This document shows, in pieces, positions 45,122 through 52,870 of a DNA stretch of 64,000 bases. Each line of letters opens with the position of its first letter. Within the stretch, counting starts at the first letter, position 1. Source of the stretch: Tabrizicola fusiformis. Its GTDB lineage: Bacteria; Pseudomonadota; Alphaproteobacteria; Rhodobacterales; Rhodobacteraceae. The notes beneath the pieces are model-generated. The model did no database searches. It was not told where the DNA came from and saw only the letters and a program-made list of their open reading frames with translations. The translations under genes were made by a program, and so were the position numbers. The stretch is from NCBI RefSeq assembly GCF_013328815.1, contig NZ_JABUHN010000011.1, forward strand, positions 1 through 64,000. Direction: 5' to 3'.

Positions 45122-46010
45122 CCGGCCCGGCCGAATTGGTCGTGGCACGGTCGCCAGCCTGCTTGTGGTCGCGACGCTGACGGCACTTTGCTACGCGCTT
45201 CTGTCGGTCGGTCTGACCTATGCGCCGCCGGTCCAATTCGCAGCATTGCGCGCCGGGACTACGGGGCTTACGCTGCTGATGCTGGCCCTCTTGCTGCGTC
45301 GCCCCTTTCCCCAGACCCGTGGGTTATGGCTTCGCGTTGCGCTGTCGGGCCTGTCGGCGACGACGATCGGATTCGCCGCAATGTTCGGCGCTGCTGGCCT
45401 GGTCGCGCCGGGCATCGCGACCGTGGTGGCAGGAACACAGCCTATCGTCGCAGCCCTGCTCGCCTTGGCGATGTTCGGCCAGCCCTTCAGGGCGAAGCAG
45501 GCCGCCGGTATGGCCATCGCGCTGGCGGGGATCGCGGCGATGACACTTCAGGACATCGCGGCAAGCGGCTCCACGGCGTCCCTCGGTGTTGTGCTGGTCA
45601 TGCTGGCAACGCTTGGTATCGCCTTCGGCAACGCCCTGACCAAGCGGTTTGCCTCGGATGTGGACCCGATCGCCGCCACGGCGCTTCAGCTTTTGGTTGG
45701 CGCGGTTCCGCTCGCGCTTCTGGTGTTCCTGACCAAAGCTTGGTCTCCGCAGATTCTGACCCCCCGCTTTCTTGCGCTGGTGGCCGCCCTAGGCATTGGG
45801 GGCACATCCGTTACATTCACGATGTGGATTGCGGCTCTGAAGGACTGTCCGCTGAACGCCGCGAACGCTTTCAACTTCCTCGCGCCGGTGCTGGGAGTTG
45901 CGATCAGTGTTGTGTTCTTGGGCGAGGGCCTCACCCCACTTGCAATAGCAGGGATGGCCCTGACGCTCATGGGGATCGCGCTTGCCGTCTCGCGCGGAAA
46001 GATGGGGTAA
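45072..46010 (+). CDS. EamA/DMT-family transporter
   Basis: A 312-residue membrane protein with ten predicted helices in two EamA repeats (GTQPIVAALLALAMFGQPFRAKQ and LAPVLGVAISVVFLGEGLTP, quoted in part). Substrate unknown; relatives export amino acids or nucleotides-related metabolites. The start is uncertain: ATG 45072 overlaps the phosphorylase by 50 bases, and GTG 45165 is the main alternative. Last gene of the long plus-strand run. Confidence 0.8.
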   Translation: MPSTTGLVHPPSPSAGDRPGRIGRGTVASLLVVATLTALCYALLSVGLTYAPPVQFAALRAGTTGLTLLMLALLLRRPFPQTRGLWLRVALSGLSATTIGFAAMFGAAGLVAPGIATVVAGTQPIVAALLALAMFGQPFRAKQAAGMAIALAGIAAMTLQDIAASGSTASLGVVLVMLATLGIAFGNALTKRFASDVDPIAATALQLLVGAVPLALLVFLTKAWSPQILTPRFLALVAALGIGGTSVTFTMWIAALKDCPLNAANAFNFLAPVLGVAISVVFLGEGLTPLAIAGMALTLMGIALAVSRGKMG

Positions 46011-46054
46011 TGGTGGGAGTCCTGGAAAGCGGTCCTCATGGAACAGTTTCCTGT

Positions 46055-46642
46055 TCACCCCATGCCGTGCAAACTGTGCAGACTGCCCGTTAGAAGGATT
46101 GGAACCACCATAGGTGCGGCGACGGCAAGGACCAGCGCGCGCTCCCGCCATCGGCTCAGCCGCGCGCACAGGAGGGCGGTCAATGTCAGCACCAACGCAA
46201 CCTCGAACACGCCGAAGATATCTCCGTAGAACCGCGCGTCCCAATAGCTGACCGGACTGCGGAACACCCAGTCCGAGACGGGCCAGAACTGGCGGCGGGC
46301 GTCATCGTGATGGGTCAGGAAGTCCGCAAGGGCATGCAGGAGACCGGCACCTGCAAAGGCCCGCAGGATGATCTGTCTGCACCAGACAGCCAACCCGAGC
46401 AGCCCTCCCCAGATAAAGAAGCTGTGGTCGATCGCAAAGACCGACTGCCAGGTCTCCGAGAAGAAAAGCGTGCTGAAGACCTCATGTTCTGGCACGCCAA
46501 CAACCCGGGTCGCCCAGAGCACCATCGCAAACATCGGCAGGTCCGGGGCTAGCCCTCCTGCGAGCGCTGCGATCAAGGTTGCCGGTGCTAGTGGCCGCGC
46601 GAAGACGGCAGCCCCGATCAGCATGTGCGACGGCGTGTTCAT
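46055..46642 (-). CDS. YdjM-like membrane-bound hydrolase family protein
   Basis: A 195-residue membrane protein starting MNTPSHMLIGAAVFAR, with several helices and the histidine-aspartate segment HALADFLTHHDDARRQFWP, fitting the metal-dependent membrane hydrolase family DUF457/YdjM. Function unproven. Four bases after the DsbA-like gene, so it is the end of the minus-strand operon headed at 48314. Confidence 0.7.
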   Translation of the reverse strand: MNTPSHMLIGAAVFARPLAPATLIAALAGGLAPDLPMFAMVLWATRVVGVPEHEVFSTLFFSETWQSVFAIDHSFFIWGGLLGLAVWCRQIILRAFAGAGLLHALADFLTHHDDARRQFWPVSDWVFRSPVSYWDARFYGDIFGVFEVALVLTLTALLCARLSRWRERALVLAVAAPMVVPILLTGSLHSLHGMG

Positions 46643-46646
46643 GACC

Positions 46647-47414
46647 TCAGCAGACCGGGTCCGGCATGGATGCTTCGTCCTCTGCAATCCGGCGCAGCAG
46701 CGCATAGGGGATCGCGCCGTTCAGGACGGTCCGTCCCATGACCAAGCCGGGGGTGCCGACAAACCCGAATATGTCGGCAAGTGCCCGCGTCCGGTCGAGG
46801 TCTGCCTGCACTTCCGGGGATGTCATGTCGCGGGCCAGCCGGTCGACGTCGAGACCGACGTCGGCCGCCACGCGCAGAACTGAGGCCTCCTCGGCCACGA
46901 GCGGTGTTCGCATGAAGCGGCGGCGAAGCTCCTGCTGCCTGCCTTGCCGTGCAGCCGCGACCGACGCGCGCGCGGCAAGCTCGGAGGGCGGTCCGAAGAT
47001 GGGGAGTTCATGTTGGACGAGACGGAAGGAAGCAGGAAACTCGGCCAGCAATGTGTCGAGGTCCCGCTCCAGCGCCCGGCAGTAGGGGCAGCGGAACTCG
47101 CTGAAATAGGCAATCGGTACGACTCCCGGCGTCCCGTCGGTGCCAAAAAGGGCAGGGCAGGGGTCGACACGAACAACGTCAGCACGCGCGCGGCGCTGGT
47201 CTGCATCTTCTGACGGCGGATCGAGGCCAACGAATGCCGGCGTTGCTCCGGACGTTTGGCCACTCCCTTCAAGGCGGCGAAACGGCGGCAGATCCGCAAT
47301 GTCGGCATAGCGCGGCCCGCGGCCCGGGAGCCGGTCCCAGGGAAGGGCACGCAGACCATAGATAAGGGCAACGATCCCGCCGAAGACGAGAAGGTCGCGG
47401 CGTCTCACGGTCAC
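46647..47414 (-). CDS. DsbA-family thiol-disulfide oxidoreductase
   Basis: A 255-residue membrane-anchored periplasmic protein. The N-terminus VRRRDLLVFGGIVALIYG is a signal anchor. The thioredoxin fold has the CPYC motif (FSEFRCPYCRALERD) and cis-proline GTPGLVMG. GTG at 47414 overlaps the transpeptidase stop (GTGA). It may oxidise or protect cysteines of periplasmic copper proteins; a second DsbA lies at 55387. Confidence 0.85.
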   Translation of the reverse strand: MTVRRRDLLVFGGIVALIYGLRALPWDRLPGRGPRYADIADLPPFRRLEGSGQTSGATPAFVGLDPPSEDADQRRARADVVRVDPCPALFGTDGTPGVVPIAYFSEFRCPYCRALERDLDTLLAEFPASFRLVQHELPIFGPPSELAARASVAAARQGRQQELRRRFMRTPLVAEEASVLRVAADVGLDVDRLARDMTSPEVQADLDRTRALADIFGFVGTPGLVMGRTVLNGAIPYALLRRIAEDEASMPDPVC

Positions 47415-47974
47415 ACCACAGTCACCGGTGTTCCAACCGGCACCTGTTCGTAGAGCTGGATCACATGCTCGTTTAGCATCCGGATACAACCGTTCGACAC
47501 GGACTGGCCGATGGACCACGGCTCGGTCGTGCCATGGATACGGTAGTAGGTATCGCGCCCTTCCCGGTAAAGGTAGAGCGCGCGCGCCCCAAGGGGGTTG
47601 TTCGGCCCGCCGGGGACACCATCGGCGAACTGGGCATAACGGTCAGGATTGCGGCGGATCATGTCGGTCGTCGGACGCCAAGCAGGCCATTCGGCCTTGC
47701 GCTCGATGATCGCGGACCCCCTGAAGGCAAGTCCGGCCTTGCCGACACCGACACCATAACGGATCGCACGTTCGGTATCGAAGACATGGTAGAGAAAGAA
47801 GCTTCGCGGGAACACGAGGATCTGGCCGGGCGCGTGCTGTTCGCGGACGCGCACCTCGCGGGGCTGGAATTCGTCGGCCAGCACGAATGGCTCTGCGGAA
47901 TGGGCCCGCAGGATGGAGGGCGAGGACAGCGCTGCAAGTGCGGCCCCGCCAATGAGGAAGCGTCGGGAAATCAT
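47411..47974 (-). CDS. L,D-transpeptidase (YkuD family)
   Basis: A 187-residue exported enzyme. Tat-like signal (MISRRFLIGGAALAAL). The YkuD domain ends with YRIHGTTEPWSIGQ and the catalytic SNGCIRM. It forms 3-3 peptidoglycan cross-links or attaches proteins. The catalytic cysteine would be sensitive to copper, but L,D-transpeptidases make copper-tolerant cell walls possible in some bacteria (known for LdtD-related enzymes only in outline). A second paralogue is divergently encoded at 48495. Confidence 0.9.
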   Translation of the reverse strand: MISRRFLIGGAALAALSSPSILRAHSAEPFVLADEFQPREVRVREQHAPGQILVFPRSFFLYHVFDTERAIRYGVGVGKAGLAFRGSAIIERKAEWPAWRPTTDMIRRNPDRYAQFADGVPGGPNNPLGARALYLYREGRDTYYRIHGTTEPWSIGQSVSNGCIRMLNEHVIQLYEQVPVGTPVTVV

Positions 47975-48011
47975 GCTGTCTCCTGAGAGGAACGAGAAGG
48001 ATCGGGTTCGT

Positions 48012-48314
48012 TCAGGACACGTATCGCGGCGGCGGCGTGTGGGGGGCCAAACTGCGGCTGGAGCCCATGACCGGCGTGATCTCGAAATACGACGATCCGG
48101 CCACCGACATCAGAGTGACGAGCACTGGCTCGCCGGGGAAAACAAGCTGACATGTCCCGTGTCCTGATCCCTCGCCGCAGAGAGCGTCCGGTATCAGGGG
48201 TTGAGCGTGAAGTGCGTCACCTTGCGCTCCATACGGCGATCGTTCTGAATGCGCCAGTCCGAAAAGGGTGGCGAGCAGGAGGAAACTGCACAGACAAGCC
48301 ATGATCAACCGCAT
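48012..48314 (-). CDS. CutF-like small leader protein (transpeptidase/DsbA operon)
   Basis: 100 residues: a signal or membrane segment (about 4-21), cysteines 46 and 55 (LCGEGSGHGTCQLVF), a hydrophobic stretch and a proline-rich end (TPPPRYVS). Same plan as the four other small proteins. First gene of the minus-strand operon L,D-transpeptidase, DsbA and YdjM-like; 37 bases before the transpeptidase. Ribosome-binding site weak. Confidence 0.5.
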   Translation of the reverse strand: MRLIMACLCSFLLLATLFGLAHSERSPYGAQGDALHAQPLIPDALCGEGSGHGTCQLVFPGEPVLVTLMSVAGSSYFEITPVMGSSRSLAPHTPPPRYVS

Positions 48315-48443
48315 GGCTGGAGTATAGCCCCTCTCACCTAAGTGCCGACTGATCACATCAAGGTGAGGCGCCAAATTCCTTCCAGGATTGGCGAAAACGC
48401 AACGCATTCACCTGTTTGTGACCCGGTCGCGATGCAAAGCCGT

Positions 48444-48474
48444 TTGACCTTCCCACGTTGGAAGGAAGCAAACC
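48444..48474 (+). promoter_or_regulatory. Possible CueR-type promoter before the second L,D-transpeptidase
   Basis: TTGACC at 48444-48449 followed by CTTCCCACGTTGGAAG (48449-48464), close to the CueR dyad seen at copA. The -10 position (48469-48474, CAAACC) is poor, so this is a candidate only. Confidence 0.4.
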
Positions 48475-48494
48475 TTGTGAAAAAGGAGCAGAAC

Positions 48495-49055
48495 ATGCGA
48501 TTCACTCGACGGCTTTTTATTGCCGGAACACTTGCCGCACCTTTCGTGACCGGTCGCGCCGCCAGCGCGTCGGAAGACACGCAGGGCCCGGTCCGTAACA
48601 ACATCTCGGCTTTTCGTACCCACGAGTGGCAGGATCACTTCGATACTCTTGGAGTTGGGATCATCATCTCCGACACGACGGCCAAAGTCCTCCAGCACTG
48701 GACGAGCGACGGTCAGATGTATCTCTACCCAACCTCGGTACCGCTGTCGGACGAGCTGACCCGCCGGGGCTACACCGAGGTAGTCGAGAAGAAAGTTAAT
48801 CCGAGCTGGGCGCCGACTCCGTCGATGCGGGAACGCAACCCCGAATGGCCGGCCTTCGTGCCCGGCGGCGACCCGGCCAACCCGCTCGGCACCCGCGCCC
48901 TTTACCTGTCGTGGCAATACTACCGCATCCATGGTACACACGACACACGCAAGATCGGCCGCCGCTCGTCGAACGGCTGCATCGGGCTTTACAACGAACA
49001 TATCGAGGAAGTTTTCGACCGGACGCCGGTCGGGACGCAAGTGAAGCTGATCTAG
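48495..49055 (+). CDS. L,D-transpeptidase (YkuD family), second copy
   Basis: A 186-residue exported enzyme with Tat signal FTRRLFIAGTLAAP and catalytic segment YYRIHGTHDTRKIG followed by RSSNGCIGLYNEH. Roughly half identical to the divergent paralogue at 47411. ATG at 48495 has AAGGAG upstream. Two such enzymes back to back suggest that wall cross-linking is changed under the stress that induces this island. Confidence 0.9.
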   Translation: MRFTRRLFIAGTLAAPFVTGRAASASEDTQGPVRNNISAFRTHEWQDHFDTLGVGIIISDTTAKVLQHWTSDGQMYLYPTSVPLSDELTRRGYTEVVEKKVNPSWAPTPSMRERNPEWPAFVPGGDPANPLGTRALYLSWQYYRIHGTHDTRKIGRRSSNGCIGLYNEHIEEVFDRTPVGTQVKLI

Positions 49056-49059
49056 CCGG

Positions 49060-49434
49060 ATGAAACCATCTTCGACCTCACCGAACGCACTCAAGAACCT
49101 GTTTTCGCACAGGTTCTTGCGGTTCGTATCGATGTGGCTGTTGTCCCTGGTCCTGACGCTTGGCCTGGTCCTCGGACAGGCTGTGGAGGCGGGCTCGGTC
49201 GAAGATCATCATCCCGAGACGTCAATCGAGATCGCGAGTAACTTAGGGCAAGAGACCACGCCGGCACCTGCATGCCACCCAGGCCTCGCCTGTTCTGTTT
49301 TCGTGCTGCCCGATGGGCCGGTCACAGCACTGTCGTTGTCAATCGTGATCACTCTGCGACCGGACCTGACACAGTCGCAACGCCGCTTTGGCGGCCCGTC
49401 CGTCACCCTGCCTCCCCCCCGAACCCGGATCTGA
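49060..49434 (+). CDS. CutF-like small leader protein (cytochrome/PBP2 operon)
   Basis: 124 residues: membrane segment (about 22-42), His pair, cysteines 72 and 78 (ACHPGLACSVFV), hydrophobic stretch and proline-rich end (LPPPRTRI). Four bases after the transpeptidase gene and 166 bases before the cytochrome gene, so it may be read with either. The third base composition is like the island. Confidence 0.5.
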   Translation: MKPSSTSPNALKNLFSHRFLRFVSMWLLSLVLTLGLVLGQAVEAGSVEDHHPETSIEIASNLGQETTPAPACHPGLACSVFVLPDGPVTALSLSIVITLRPDLTQSQRRFGGPSVTLPPPRTRI

Positions 49435-49600
49435 CAGTCAGGCCGGACGTGCGTCTGACGGTTCGATAGGCTCTCCGCAGCTCTGTCGACAGTTCAATCT
49501 CTGTCAGCCTGACACCAGACAGTTGTGCAAGCCGCACGATCCGCCGGAAGGGCGGGTCGCGGGATCGGTCAACAACAAGAAACCAAGGGCAGTCAGGCAG

Positions 49601-50245
49601 ATGAAACCACAATGGACAGGCGCTTTGGCGCTTGCCGCTTCCGCAGTTGCGGCAGTGGCGCTGGCACATAACGGGGCGACGGGTGTCGTCCTGGAACGGA
49701 TGAACGGTATGACGGCGATGCGGGACACGGTGGCGGAGCTGGCGCCGATGATGCAAGGCACGATCCCCTACGACACATTCATCGTGTCAGAGGGTGCGAG
49801 TGTCATCGCTGGTCACGCGGGCGAGACGATGCTGTCGCTGTTCCCGGAAGGCAGCCTCGAAGGGGTGACCTATGCCAGGCCGGAGATCTGGTCCGACTGG
49901 CAGGACTTCGCAGCGCTTGCAGGAGAATTGAAGACCTACGCCGACGCTCTCGCCGTGGCGGCTCCGAACGGGCTGGAAAAGGCGCTTCCGCCCGCCGACG
50001 ATATGGCCGGGATGGATCATTCGGCAATGACGATGACCCCGGCTCCGGAAGTCAAGGAGGGTTTCACAGTAGCGGAGCTGATGGGCTACGGCGAAAGAAC
50101 CCAAGAGGTCCAGGTCGCGCGCGGCACATCGGACCCGGCGACGCTGGCGTTCGATCTGACGACGTTGGCCGCTGACGACCTCTTCACCCGGATCAGCGCC
50201 ACCTGTTCGTCCTGCCATTCGCAGTACCGTGCGGGCCGGAACTGA
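49601..50245 (+). CDS. Cytochrome c'-like (c556-type) protein
   Basis: A 214-residue exported protein with a signal peptide (about 1-22) and a single C-terminal heme motif CSSCHSQYR, as in cytochrome c556/c'. A Met-rich insertion (DDMAGMDHSAMTM, about residues 133-145) is unusual for the family and suggests copper contact. Probably a periplasmic electron carrier. Start at 49601; no strong ribosome-binding site. Two bases before the diheme cytochrome gene. Confidence 0.8.
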   Translation: MKPQWTGALALAASAVAAVALAHNGATGVVLERMNGMTAMRDTVAELAPMMQGTIPYDTFIVSEGASVIAGHAGETMLSLFPEGSLEGVTYARPEIWSDWQDFAALAGELKTYADALAVAAPNGLEKALPPADDMAGMDHSAMTMTPAPEVKEGFTVAELMGYGERTQEVQVARGTSDPATLAFDLTTLAADDLFTRISATCSSCHSQYRAGRN

Positions 50246-50247
50246 CC

Positions 50248-51231
50248 ATGCGGGGTTTGATCCGCGCTTCCGTCATTTTCCCGGCCGTGGCGGCGAGCCT
50301 CGGGGCCGGTGTCCTGGCGCTATGGCCCATCGGCGCGCCAGAGCCCGCCGCATTCCCGCCGGGGGATGCGGAACGCGGCGCCTATTTGGCCCGCGCCAGC
50401 GGTTGCGTGTCCTGTCACACCAACGCGACCGCCAAGGGGCTGGCGCTCGCTGGAGGTGCCCCGCTCGACACACCCTTTGGCACTTTCGTGCCCCCGAACA
50501 TCACCCCGCACACCACTGCGGGGATCGGTGCATGGACCATTCAGGATTTCGCCAAGGCTGTTCGCCAGGGAGTCTCTCCGGAGGGTGACCCCTACTATCC
50601 GGTCTTCACCTATTCGTTCTACGCAGGCTTCACCGATCAAGAGATCGCCGACCTGTGGGAAGCGTTCCGCACCGTTCCGCCGGTTGCGGATGCTGCCCCG
50701 GCGCATGATGTCGGGTTTCCGTTCAGCTTCCGCTCGGGCCTGAAGCTCTGGCGCGCTGCCTACCTCGACGCGCCGGAGACGGATGCGCTGATGGGCACAT
50801 CATCGCCGTGGAACCGCGGGCGTTTGCTGGTCGAAGGGGCGGCGCATTGTGCGGCCTGTCATACCGGCCGAACGCTTGCGGGCGGCCTTGACGAATCCGC
50901 CCGGTTCGCTGGAAACGACAGCCTTCCCGGTGGCAGCAAGGCACCGTCGATCCTGACAGCCGATCTTCTGGAAGGCGGCTGGACGGTCGCGAACCTCGCC
51001 TATGCGCTCCAGTCGGGGCTGCTGCCCAACGGGGACGCTTTCGGCGGCAGCATGGCGGAGGTCGTGGCTGAGGGCACCTCGTACCTCACCGACGCCGACC
51101 GCGAGGCCATCGCAACCTACCTGCTCGACCCCGACGGCAGCGGGGACATCCCGGAACCTGCGCCTCCTGCCATGGAGACCCCGATGGCGGGGATGGACCA
51201 CTCGCAAATGGAGATGGGCAATGAGAACTAG
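50248..51231 (+). CDS. Diheme c-type cytochrome
   Basis: A 327-residue membrane-anchored protein with two heme motifs, CVSCH (about residue 53) and CAACH (about residue 203), each in a cytochrome c fold, and a C-terminal Met/His tail (PMAGMDHSQMEMG). It resembles the cytochrome subunits of alcohol or thiosulfate dehydrogenases. Its 3' end overlaps the next gene by 11 bases. Presumably passes electrons between the ferric-reductase-like protein and terminal acceptors in this operon. Confidence 0.85.
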   Translation: MRGLIRASVIFPAVAASLGAGVLALWPIGAPEPAAFPPGDAERGAYLARASGCVSCHTNATAKGLALAGGAPLDTPFGTFVPPNITPHTTAGIGAWTIQDFAKAVRQGVSPEGDPYYPVFTYSFYAGFTDQEIADLWEAFRTVPPVADAAPAHDVGFPFSFRSGLKLWRAAYLDAPETDALMGTSSPWNRGRLLVEGAAHCAACHTGRTLAGGLDESARFAGNDSLPGGSKAPSILTADLLEGGWTVANLAYALQSGLLPNGDAFGGSMAEVVAEGTSYLTDADREAIATYLLDPDGSGDIPEPAPPAMETPMAGMDHSQMEMGNEN

Positions 51232-51649
51232 AGTGCTCGCTGTGACGCTTGCTCTGGGCGTCTTTGCCCTTGTAGCCGCGTTCATCTGGGCGACGGTGGG
51301 CACGCTCGATCCGCGAGACACCGTTGCGGATCGGGACGTGCCGACGGCCGAAGTGTCGGAAGTCCTTCCGGATGGTCGGATCGACGTCCAGGTCTATGCG
51401 CTTGGCAACCGGGATGTCCGTCTCGAGATCCAGTTCGCGCCGGATGCCGATGCCATCGAATCAGCCGCCATGCGGCCGGACGTGAACTTCGCTATGATGG
51501 AGATGCACATGGACGGCTTTGACCCGCCGCTTCAGTTAGTCGAGGCCGGGGTCTGGCGAGCAAACCTGAAGTTGCCGATGGCCGGGCGATGGGTGGTCAG
51601 CGTTGGTTTTGGCGAGGATCGTGCAGAGGTTGAATTTGATGCGGAGTGA
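51221..51649 (+). CDS. FixH/YtkA-like membrane-anchored periplasmic protein
   Basis: 142 residues: one N-terminal membrane helix (about 5-25) and a beta-sandwich-like domain with MEMHMDGFDPPLQLVEAG and GRWVVSVGF, matching the YtkA/FixH type. FixH-like proteins help assemble metal centres of oxidases. Start overlaps the cytochrome gene and its stop overlaps the next gene. Confidence 0.7.
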   Translation: MRTRVLAVTLALGVFALVAAFIWATVGTLDPRDTVADRDVPTAEVSEVLPDGRIDVQVYALGNRDVRLEIQFAPDADAIESAAMRPDVNFAMMEMHMDGFDPPLQLVEAGVWRANLKLPMAGRWVVSVGFGEDRAEVEFDAE

Positions 51650-52130
51650 CGGACTGACACAGCAGGTAAAAGAGGACGATACCCTGCGCAGGGGGCTTCA
51701 CGGCACCGCCGTAGGTGTCGCGCTGTTCGCCGTCCTCGGGACGGTTACCGCAGTCTGGGCGAACCCCCTGTTCGTCCGCATGACCCCGGTTGGTCCGTGG
51801 GAGTTCGGGGCCACTGTCCTGACGGCACTCTTGGCCGGAGTTACCGTCGCGCTTTGGGTTCCCCGATACCGGCTGCGCACATCCGGGGCAGGCGGTCTTG
51901 CGAGCTTCCTCGGGATCGCCTGTCCGACCTGCAACAAGGTGCTGATGCTGATTTTCGGTGGGCCTGCGCTGCTCGCATGGTTCGATCCGGTCCGGCCCTG
52001 GCTCGCGGCAGCCGGGGTCATCGTCATGGGCTATGCTGCCTTTCGCACCTGGCGCGCGTTTCGCGAGTCCCGATCTGACCTTCACATTGTCGGCGGCGTT
52101 GAAACTCCCATGACGGGAGGCCCGCAGTGA
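51639..52130 (+). CDS. Membrane protein with CPTC motif, unknown function
   Basis: 163 residues with four predicted helices. Helix 3 begins IACPTCNKVLMLIFGG, a CxxC at the membrane face that could be redox-active or carry copper. No family is recognised. Overlaps both neighbours, so it is coupled to the FixH-like and ferric-reductase-like genes. Confidence 0.65.
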   Translation: MRSDGLTQQVKEDDTLRRGLHGTAVGVALFAVLGTVTAVWANPLFVRMTPVGPWEFGATVLTALLAGVTVALWVPRYRLRTSGAGGLASFLGIACPTCNKVLMLIFGGPALLAWFDPVRPWLAAAGVIVMGYAAFRTWRAFRESRSDLHIVGGVETPMTGGPQ

Positions 52131-52870
52131 CAGCGTCAACTGGTTTGCGGTCAGCGATGCGTGGGCTGGCCCGGAAAACGCTGGTCCGGCACACGCTCGT
52201 GGCCAGTCTTGCGATGGGGCTCGTGCTGGGCTTTGCGGCGGTTCACGCGCAGTTCAGCCCGATGCATCGCTGGAACCGCGCCTTCGGGGATGCCTCGCTG
52301 GTGCTGATCGCGCTGTCGATGGGGTTGGGGCCGCTGACCCGCTTTCTGCGCGCATCGGTTCCGCTGCTGCCGTTCCGCCGTGAGATGGGAATCTATGCTT
52401 GCCTTCTGGTGATCGTCCACGCGGCGATCGTCCTCGTCGGCTGGGTCGAATGGGATCTGATGCGGCTTTTCGGGTTCGAATGGCATCCCGACCTCTTGGT
52501 CTATGTCATGTTCCAGCATGGTTTCGGACTTGCCAATGCCATCGGGATCGCGGCCCTCGTCCTCGTGGGGCTGCTTGCCGCAACATCGAGCGATTTCGCG
52601 ATGCGGCATCTGGGGCTGTCCGGCTGGAAGTTCTTGCAGATGGGCGTCCTGCCGATGTGGTGGCTGACCGTCGCCCATGTCGCCTACTTCCTCTTCATGC
52701 ATTTCCTGAGCTTCCATCGGGCAACGCCACCGCCGAATCCGCTTCAGCTCTGGTTCGTCGGGCTGGTGGTTCTGGTCCTTGGTCTGCGCGCGGCGGCTTA
52801 CCTGAAGACCATCCGCGCCATGGCCCCGTCCGAACTGCCGGGAGCGGAGGTAAGCCGTGCGTCGATCTGA
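52127..52870 (+). CDS. Ferric reductase-like transmembrane protein (MsrQ-like)
   Basis: 247 residues with six helices of the ferric-reductase transmembrane domain. Heme-ligand histidines are likely in LVIVHAAIVLVGW and VAHVAYFLFMHFLS. No FAD/NAD domain is present, as in MsrQ, which uses quinol or an external partner to supply electrons to the periplasm. GTG at 52127 overlaps the previous stop. Followed by the PBP2 gene with 14 bases of overlap. Confidence 0.75.
   Translation: MTASTGLRSAMRGLARKTLVRHTLVASLAMGLVLGFAAVHAQFSPMHRWNRAFGDASLVLIALSMGLGPLTRFLRASVPLLPFRREMGIYACLLVIVHAAIVLVGWVEWDLMRLFGFEWHPDLLVYVMFQHGFGLANAIGIAALVLVGLLAATSSDFAMRHLGLSGWKFLQMGVLPMWWLTVAHVAYFLFMHFLSFHRATPPPNPLQLWFVGLVVLVLGLRAAAYLKTIRAMAPSELPGAEVSRASI

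Noticed and set aside
43202-45148. Minus-strand frame of 648 codons opposite the RNA hydrolase and phosphorylase
   Set aside because: Shadow of two conserved enzymes.
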